Below, piece after piece: positions 7,801-11,617 of a DNA stretch of 11,617 bases. Position 1 is the stretch's first letter. Each line of letters opens with the position of its first letter. The notes below the pieces were generated by a model that worked only from the letters and a program-made list of their open reading frames with translations, was not told the origin of the DNA and made no database searches. Made by a program: the position numbers and the translations under genes. Source of the DNA: JBLRWS01 sp047921075 (GTDB taxonomy: Bacteria > Bacteroidota > Rhodothermia > Balneolales > Balneolaceae); assembly GCA_047921075.1 (NCBI GenBank), contig JBLRWS010000068.1, forward strand, positions 1 through 11,617, written 5' to 3'.

Positions 7801-8328
7801 GAACAGGCCGAAAAAGAGCTTCGGGACACCATTGATGAGATCAACCGCACAGCTACGGAGCGATTCAGTGAAACTTTCCAGAAAATTCGGGAAAACTTTC
7901 AGTCGGTTTTTCACACTCTTTTTCAGGAAGATGACCACTGCGACTTGTTGATTGACGAAGAGGCAGAAGATCCCCTCGAGGCAAAAATTGAGATTAAGGC
8001 GAACCCGCGCGGCAAGCGCCCATCGAGTATCAACCAGCTTTCGGGAGGCGAAAAAACCCTAACCGCCATCGCCCTTCTCTTCGCCATCTACCTGGTAAAG
8101 CCCTCCCCGTTCTGTGTACTTGATGAGGTAGACGCCCCGCTGGATGATGCCAACATTGAGCGATTTTCCGCCATGATCCGGCGTTTTAGTGATGAAACCC
8201 AGTTTATCATCATCACACACAACAAAAAAACGATGTCGAAAGCGGAGATGATGTACGGAGTAACGATGCCCGAGACCGGGGTCAGCCGGCTGGTTGGCGT
8301 AAAGCTGGATGAGGTTGCACAGGTGTAG
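4807..8328 (+). CDS. smc: Chromosome segregation ATPase SMC
   Basis: SMC dimerises, binds ScpA/ScpB and organises and separates the chromosome by ATP-driven loop extrusion. The product has 1173 residues, normal for bacterial SMC. The N-terminal head has Walker A GPNGCGKSN (residues 31-39). A long coiled coil follows (about 165-500), rich in Glu, Lys, Gln and Ala. The hinge lies at about 505-665 (includes ATFIPLDEL and TLDGELY), and the return coil runs to about 1020. The C-terminal head has the signature LSGGEKTLTAIALLF (from 1078), Walker B CVLDEVDAPLDDAN (D1106, E1107) and the D-loop. All ATPase motifs are intact. The hinge loop after TLDGELY lacks the usual NPGG..TGG pattern. scpA and scpB are not in the window. 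ATG 4807 gives MYISELELHGFKSF, the standard start. Confidence 0.97.
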   Translation: MYISELELHGFKSFAHKTHVKFDSGITAIVGPNGCGKSNIVDALRWVLGEQRPSLLRSSAMSNVIFNGTAKKKALGLADVSLTFVNNKGILPTEYSELTITRRLYRSGDSEYLINNTPCRLKDIMELFMDTGMSSDAYSVIELKMVEEILNDRNNDRRRLFEEAAGVTRYKEKRRHTLRKLDETQKDLQRLEDILVEVRKNVASLERQAEKAAKAKAYRIELEQLDKAYNLHEYNVIRSELEPLKERITHAEKEKQETAKKLDQLERAEEQSRTELIEKEREQAEAQRRVSQLHASIRDMETNLRILEEKIRNEESAIDQQGKEIEQSKADLADLRELRTDSRTKLEAFSDDLTASEKSLKASKETFTDLQQGYSKVRHELFELEISVSDTQKKLNQLQSSRIKWESKLENSEDDRLRIDRDIEDLQEEIANARGELAIATKKVEKEAAALEKKEHELETVTAQKETLEEKRELLREEVRSLKSRLDALTSEKELLENLARSTDALPAAAAFLMEKHGGDFSLLQPVGSALQTDQKHAPALEAALGDAINFLIVKSMDDAVRAGELLKASGKGQATFIPLDELTGSYPVAEHSIVNHIKTKKELAPVANLLLGNTVLADDLNTARTMVKGTGRTAVTLDGELYAPQRFLKSGSRKKRAGVRLGLQDKIEAIEKALKETRQMLNKQTADLDKTEAKIRELSPESIRAVMKEVQSSIRELEQQVSRHQSSISVYEKNIGELNNRKQSISSTENQAREELEAMHPQQKELQIKMETLGSEQAQKKKELQKLEEERAIAQNRYNDAQLKHQDVRNKAANIEKELERAESGIQSIESRLASRETMKKESAGRIEEFKEAIAQTKQQLIHTREQKAEADKALALAEEQSAKQRGTINEIDKELKEVRRRKEVNLELVHHLQMAKEKFEMQSQSHSDHIWETYGILMDQLTETLPDDIEPEEARKRIQSLRQKLNSIGEVNPLAIEEFKEEKERLDFYEEQIADLEQAEKELRDTIDEINRTATERFSETFQKIRENFQSVFHTLFQEDDHCDLLIDEEAEDPLEAKIEIKANPRGKRPSSINQLSGGEKTLTAIALLFAIYLVKPSPFCVLDEVDAPLDDANIERFSAMIRRFSDETQFIIITHNKKTMSKAEMMYGVTMPETGVSRLVGVKLDEVAQV

Positions 8329-8354
8329 ACGATACGTTGTGAGCTAAGCTCCCC

Positions 8355-8389
8355 CTCTCACTACTCAATACTCCCTACTCACCACTACC
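8355..8389. repeat. Degenerate 7-base tandem repeat (TACTCNN)
   Basis: Five consecutive 7-base units are readable on the plus strand: CTCTCAC, TACTCAA, TACTCCC, TACTCAC, CACTACC. The three middle units share TACTC exactly; the outer two are decayed. The run fills the junction between the converging smc and VOC genes and covers the stop codon of the VOC gene (8385-8387). I see no hairpin-and-T-run terminator here. An 11-base dyad, gagctaagctc, lies next to it at 8341-8351. Confidence 0.6.
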
Positions 8390-8816
8390 CCTTCATAAAA
8401 ATCTGCTCCTCATCACGGAACGCCTTAAACTCCAGGGCATTTCCGCTTGGGTCGGCCAAAAACATCGTGTACTGCTCTCCGGGCTCGCCCTTGAAGCGAA
8501 TGTATGGGTCGATGATAAAGTCTACACCGTGCGTCTGTAATCGTTTGGCAAGCTCTTCAAACGCCTCCCACTCCAGAATTACGCCAAAATGTTTAGCAGG
8601 AACCGCATGGCCGTCTACCTCGTTCGAGGCCGACTTGCCGGCATCGTCGGGGCTGACATGCGCCACCACCTGATGGCCAAAGAAATTAAAATCGATCCAC
8701 TTGGCGGAGGAGCGGCCGGTTTCACAGCCGAGAAGATCGCGATAAAATCGGGTGGTCTCTTCAAGTTCTTTGACGGGAAACGCGAGGTGAAATCGTGGTA
8801 TGGCGGCAGATGGCAT
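8385..8816 (-). CDS. VOC (glyoxalase/dioxygenase fold) family protein
   Basis: The 143-residue product has the paired beta-alpha-beta-beta-beta layout of the vicinal oxygen chelate fold. The first half begins FHLAFPV (H10) and continues FYRDLLGCETGRSS, WIDFNFFGHQVVAH. The second half begins with H76 in HFGVIL and ends with FLADPSGNALEFKAF (E129). H10, H76 and E129 fit the positions of the facial metal-binding triad used by glyoxalase I and extradiol dioxygenases, so a metal-dependent enzyme is likely. The substrate cannot be told from sequence alone. It resembles the short stand-alone VOC proteins usually labelled only as glyoxalase family. No signal peptide is seen, so it is probably cytosolic. 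It lies 115 bases after the DUF1499 gene on the same strand and has a candidate -7 promoter box of its own. Confidence 0.88.
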   Translation of the reverse strand: MPSAAIPRFHLAFPVKELEETTRFYRDLLGCETGRSSAKWIDFNFFGHQVVAHVSPDDAGKSASNEVDGHAVPAKHFGVILEWEAFEELAKRLQTHGVDFIIDPYIRFKGEPGEQYTMFLADPSGNALEFKAFRDEEQIFMKG

Positions 8817-8856
8817 ATAACGTGTATTGATTTACGGAATGTTGGATGTACTTCCC

Positions 8857-8864
8857 CAAATGTA
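8857..8864 (-). promoter_or_regulatory. Candidate -7 box for the VOC-family gene
   Basis: Read on the minus strand, TACATTTG is an exact match to the Bacteroidota -7 consensus TAnnTTTG. Transcription would start about 35 bases before the ATG at 8816. No TTTG-like -33 box is visible 19-21 bases upstream, so this is only half of a promoter. Confidence 0.3.
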
Positions 8865-8931
8865 CGGAGATTTTCAGCTGTGGTCTATCGGTACCGAAGG
8901 TCAGCCTTAAACTAAGATCGCATCGTTGGAT

Positions 8932-9666
8932 TTATGTACGGAACTCTTTTTCCAGATCGGCCAGAAATGAACGAATCCGATCGGCATTGACGCCAATGTC
9001 ACTGCGGCCGATACGGGATTTGGAACGCATATCCACACGGGTTTCTCCTGCTTCGGTTTCGGTAAAGCGAAGCACCACATCATCTTTAAACCCGAACCAG
9101 GCCAGTTTCTCGGTCGCTTCTATGCGGCCGTCGCTTCGGTTAATCGCTGCCAGCTGCCATCCCCGATCGGCCACCAGAAAGATCGCGGCGTCCATAACAT
9201 CCTGCAGGTCAGCCTCCAGCAGAAGCGGGGCCAGATTGGGATAGGCTTCCCGCTGGCGTTCGGCTGTCTCCTCACCGGCATACTCCGGCGGATTCGGCGC
9301 ATCAGCGCGCAAGCGAACCATCGCTACAAACTCGGGAGGTTGCTGCAGGTCGGTGGTAATATCATGAATAGGCGGTACGCTCTGCGCTTTATTCTGCCAG
9401 TACCACGCCGTGGCCGAAACAGCACCTGTTAACAGAATTCCCAACACAAGCCGGGTCATCACTTTTCCGCCCTCCCCTTTTGCCACAAACAGCATAATGG
9501 TCATTGCCAGCAAAAGCCCAATAGCGGTATAGGCGCTATACCGAAGCACGGTAAAAGCGGTGCCAAGCCCCCAGATTCCCCACTGGTATCCATATCCACT
9601 CATTACAAAAAAGAGTACGGCCAGCGCAGAGAGGGTAAACAACAGTTTGGATATCGATTTTTTCAT
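8932..9666 (-). CDS. Membrane-anchored DUF1499 family protein
   Basis: The 244-residue product starts MKKSISKLL and has three likely membrane segments (about residues 7-24, 41-60 and 71-89), followed by a soluble domain of about 150 residues. That domain ends in SRIGRSDIGVNADRIRSFL (217-235), the conserved closing motif of DUF1499. Earlier parts (DLQDVMDAAIFLVADRGW, then IEATEKLAWFGFKDDVVLRF) also fit the family. The function of DUF1499 proteins is not established; membrane location is inferred from the hydrophobic segments. The frame extends upstream over gltX, but ATG 9666 is chosen. It gives a typical membrane-protein N-terminus, and the upstream extension would overlap the divergent gltX start. 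A full-consensus promoter lies 76-106 bases upstream of this start. The VOC gene lies downstream on the same strand. Confidence 0.85.
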   Translation of the reverse strand: MKKSISKLLFTLSALAVLFFVMSGYGYQWGIWGLGTAFTVLRYSAYTAIGLLLAMTIMLFVAKGEGGKVMTRLVLGILLTGAVSATAWYWQNKAQSVPPIHDITTDLQQPPEFVAMVRLRADAPNPPEYAGEETAERQREAYPNLAPLLLEADLQDVMDAAIFLVADRGWQLAAINRSDGRIEATEKLAWFGFKDDVVLRFTETEAGETRVDMRSKSRIGRSDIGVNADRIRSFLADLEKEFRT

Positions 9667-9710
9667 TTGTGATTGGTTCGTTGCCTGTTTTCGGAAAGCG
9701 GCAGTTCGGG

Positions 9711-9742
9711 TTGGTCTTGGAGTATAAATCGCCTTATTTTTC
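9711..9742 (+). promoter_or_regulatory. Candidate promoter for gltX
   Basis: TTG at 9711-9713, a 21-base spacer, then TATTTTTC at 9735-9742. This resembles the Bacteroidota promoter with a mismatch in the last base of the -7 box. Transcription would begin near 9749, leaving a leader of about 33 bases before ATG 9782. Its -7 box abuts the -7 box of the opposing promoter. Confidence 0.3.
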
Positions 9743-9772
9743 AAAGCTACATAAAAATTGAGGACAACCAAA
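9742..9772 (-). promoter_or_regulatory. Bacteroidota-consensus promoter for the DUF1499 gene
   Basis: On the minus strand TTTG (9769-9772), a 19-base spacer (9750-9768) and TAGCTTTG (9742-9749) match TTTG-N19-TAnnTTTG at every fixed position. Transcription would start near 9736, about 70 bases before the ATG at 9666. The element overlaps the 5' untranslated part of gltX. It is the best promoter in the window and supports a Bacteroidota-type primary sigma factor. Confidence 0.6.
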
Positions 9773-9781
9773 CCCATTGTC

Positions 9782-11263
9782 ATGAATACTCCTGTTCGCG
9801 TACGTTTTGCCCCATCACCCACCGGTTTCCTCCACATTGGCGGACTCCGAACGGCGCTCTATAACTATCTTTTTGCGCGGAGTCATGGCGGTACATTTGT
9901 GCTTCGCATAGAGGATACCGACCAAAGCCGCTATGTTGACGCAGCCGAAGAGGACATCCTCCGCTCGCTGGAGTGGTGCGGCTTTACAATTGATGAAAGC
10001 CCGGAGCACCCCGGCAGCCACGGGCCGTATCGCCAGAGTGAACGCAAGGAGATGTACCACGCCTATGCCAAAGAGCTGATCGAAAAAGGTGAAGCGTACT
10101 ATGCATTTGATACGCCCGAGGAGATTGAACAGATGCGCGAGCGGTTGAAAAAATCGGGCAATCCCTCTCCCAAGTACGACGCCATCACGCGCCAATCGAT
10201 GAAAAACAGCCTCACCCTCTCTTCCGACGAGGTAGAGCGGCGCCTGGCTGACGGTGAAGAGTATGTGGTACGCCTGAAGGTGCCGCGCCGCGAAACTGTG
10301 CGGTTCGAGGACCTCATCCGCGGCCACGTCTCGTTCGAGTCGAAAGGGCTGGACGATCAGGTACTGCTTAAGTCGGACGGCATGCCCACCTACCACCTGG
10401 CCAATGTGGTGGATGATCATGAGATGGAGATTACCCACGTCATTCGCGGTGAAGAGTGGCTAAGCAGTACGCCCAAACATCTGCTGCTGTACAAAGCGTT
10501 TGGATGGGAACCCCCGCAGATGGCGCATCTGCCGCTGATCATGTCGCCCAGCGGAGGCAAACTCTCCAAGCGCAAAGCAGAAGAAGAGGGCATCCCCGTG
10601 AACACCAAAGATTATATCGAACGGCATTACGAACCGGAGGCGCTGGTCAACTTTTTGGCGTATCTGGGATGGAGCCCCGGCGATGACAGCGAAATTCACT
10701 CTCTCGAAGAGCTGAGCCAGCTCTTTACGCTCGACCGGGTAAGCAAGGGTGGGGCGGTCTTCAATCATAAAAAGCTGCTCTGGTACAACGAGCATTACCT
10801 GCGCGAACAGCCGGATGCCACCCTGGCTGCCCGGCTGCGCGATATCGCCGACCGGCCGCTACCTGAGGACGATACGTATCTGGCCAGGGCGGTTGGACTG
10901 CTGAAAGAGCGCGTTAGCAAGGTAGATGAATTGCTGGAGATGGGCGCCTTCTTTTTTGAAGATCCCGACAGCTACGATGAACAGGCACTGAAAAAATGGA
11001 AGGACGACAGCCCCGTACTGGTTCAGGCCTACCTGCAGAAAATCGACACGCTGGAGGGGGAGCAGTTTGAAGCTGTTGCTCTGAAATCGGCACTCGAGTT
11101 GGTCATTGAAGAGCACGGAGTCGGTTTTGGCAAGCTGATGATGCCGTTGCGCATCGCCGTAACGGGGCAGGGATTCGGGCCGGATCTGTTTACATCGATG
11201 GAGTTGCTGGGCCGCGAAACCGTGCAGCGACGTATTGAAACCGCACTGAAGACGTTGGGGTGA
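9782..11263 (+). CDS. gltX: Glutamyl-tRNA synthetase
   Basis: GluRS is a class I aminoacyl-tRNA synthetase that attaches glutamate to tRNA-Glu. The product has 493 residues (E. coli 471). The Rossmann domain opens with VRFAPSPTGFLHIGGLRTAL, where HIGG (18-21) is the GluRS form of the HIGH motif, followed by RIEDTD. The KMSKS-type loop is KLSKR (260-264) after SPSGG, followed by the NFLAYLGWSPGDDSE region and the helical anticodon-binding half. In the region where E. coli GluRS has its zinc-binding cysteines this protein reads YAFDTPEE (107-114) without cysteine, so no zinc site is expected. Whether it also charges tRNA-Gln cannot be judged here. ATG 9782 is chosen over a possible upstream non-ATG start at 9758, because it places the APSPTG motif at the usual distance. 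Confidence 0.97.
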   Translation: MNTPVRVRFAPSPTGFLHIGGLRTALYNYLFARSHGGTFVLRIEDTDQSRYVDAAEEDILRSLEWCGFTIDESPEHPGSHGPYRQSERKEMYHAYAKELIEKGEAYYAFDTPEEIEQMRERLKKSGNPSPKYDAITRQSMKNSLTLSSDEVERRLADGEEYVVRLKVPRRETVRFEDLIRGHVSFESKGLDDQVLLKSDGMPTYHLANVVDDHEMEITHVIRGEEWLSSTPKHLLLYKAFGWEPPQMAHLPLIMSPSGGKLSKRKAEEEGIPVNTKDYIERHYEPEALVNFLAYLGWSPGDDSEIHSLEELSQLFTLDRVSKGGAVFNHKKLLWYNEHYLREQPDATLAARLRDIADRPLPEDDTYLARAVGLLKERVSKVDELLEMGAFFFEDPDSYDEQALKKWKDDSPVLVQAYLQKIDTLEGEQFEAVALKSALELVIEEHGVGFGKLMMPLRIAVTGQGFGPDLFTSMELLGRETVQRRIETALKTLG

Positions 11264-11274
11264 GGTGTCCTAAT

Positions 11275-11419
11275 ATTGTCATTTCGAGTAATCGACTGCA
11301 TTCGGAAACCATAAACGCAGAAGAAATGCTTGTACTCCGCATTATTATAATTACTTAGCCTGCTCCGCGACAATGAGAGAGGAGATGATAAGTCAATTAT
11401 GCTTTTATAAGATGCGGAG
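11275..11419. repeat. Decayed intergenic inverted-repeat element
   Basis: The spacer after gltX has nested inverted repeats. Bases 11335-11350 (ctccgcattattataa) are the imperfect reverse complement of 11405-11419 (ttataagatgcggag): one mismatch and one indel over 16 bases. Inside, 11349-11357 (aattactta) matches taagtcaatt before 11405, with one inserted base. Also 11275-11280 (attgtc) is the reverse complement of 11369-11374 (gacaat). The opening tgtcatttcgag (11277-11288) resembles the edge of short interspersed intergenic repeats that I recall from Bacteroidota genomes. No reading frame or T-run terminator is evident. A decayed repeat or MITE-like remnant is the best reading, but a structured 3' end of gltX is possible. 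Confidence 0.4.
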
Positions 11420-11440
11420 AGACGTCATTAATTTGCCCGA

Positions 11441-11617
11441 TCAAACCATATCTCCAGGGCTTGGGTTACCCTCATATGCTTCTACGATCTCATCAAACTG
11501 ATGCTGAAACTGATTAAACATAGTTTGAGAAAGACCGGCACAAGAATACATTTTTTCATTTATCTGAAATGGATGTGTGTGCAACATTCCAACTGCATTA
11601 TTGGGAACCTGAATATT
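11441..11617 (-). CDS. Partial gene: C-terminus of a protein with a JAMM/JAB-like metal motif
   Basis: Reading leftward, one frame is open from the window edge to TGA at 11443-11441 and gives the last 58 residues of a protein. The visible part contains VGMLHTHPF and, 40-odd residues later, PSPGDMV just before the stop. HTHP followed by SxxD is the form of the JAMM zinc motif in JAB/MPN proteases, also found in polymorphic-toxin and RHS-type C-termini. Here the spacing between the two parts is much longer than the usual 7 or so residues, and the protein ends only two residues after the Asp. So it may be a diverged or truncated member, or unrelated. Base composition is more AT-rich than in the neighbouring core genes, which fits accessory DNA. 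Confidence 0.5.
   Translation of the reverse strand, partial: NIQVPNNAVGMLHTHPFQINEKMYSCAGLSQTMFNQFQHQFDEIVEAYEGNPSPGDMV

Noticed and set aside
8888..8897. 10-bp palindrome tcggtaccga after the DUF1499 gene as a terminator or operator
   Set aside because: It has no loop and no T-run on either strand; no support for a function.
9667..9837. Upstream extension of the DUF1499 frame (57 extra residues)
   Set aside because: It overlaps the start of gltX on the other strand and contains the best promoter of the window; ATG 9666 begins a typical membrane-protein N-terminus.
1..11617. CRISPR array, tRNA genes, transposase, integrase or defence operon
   Set aside because: No regularly spaced direct repeats, tRNA folds or matching proteins were seen on either strand. 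The window is mainly core genes.

Overview
This window looks like a housekeeping stretch of a Bacteroidota-type chromosome, most likely from the Balneolota/Rhodothermota side (tentative). Three things point there. The gene order is rplM-rpsI-rpsB-tsf followed by pyrH-frr-smc. None of the intact genes has a convincing Shine-Dalgarno sequence before its start. At least one promoter matches the Bacteroidota form TTTG-N19-TAnnTTTG exactly. The assignment rests on recalled family and promoter traits, not on a database match.

Layout. At 1-221 there is the beginning of a leftward gene for a small exported protein, cut by the window edge. The 222-464 spacer holds a structured leader ahead of rplM. 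From 465 to 3289 runs a translation cluster: ribosomal proteins L13 and S9, a 177-base structured spacer, ribosomal protein S2 with a long charged tail, and elongation factor Ts. It closes with a strong intrinsic terminator at 3306-3337. A second rightward set follows: UMP kinase, ribosome recycling factor and the large chromosome-structuring ATPase SMC (to 8328). From 8355 to 9666 two genes run leftward: a glyoxalase/VOC-fold protein and a membrane-anchored DUF1499 protein. A run of degenerate 7-base repeats sits in the convergent junction between smc and the VOC gene. gltX (glutamyl-tRNA synthetase) runs rightward from 9782, divergent from the DUF1499 gene across a short region with closely packed promoters. 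The last 354 bases hold a decayed inverted-repeat element and the 3' end of a leftward gene with a JAMM/JAB-like metal-binding signature.

Together the rightward genes serve ribosome structure (L13, S9, S2), elongation (EF-Ts), post-termination recycling (RRF), pyrimidine nucleotide supply (UMP kinase), tRNA charging (GluRS) and chromosome segregation (SMC). The region is conserved core genome. I see no CRISPR array, tRNA, rRNA, transposase, integrase or phage gene, and no defence or biosynthetic system. The points worth a second look are the two structured leaders, the charged S2 tail, the atypical SMC hinge loop, the heptad repeat, the divergent promoters and the elements at the right edge.
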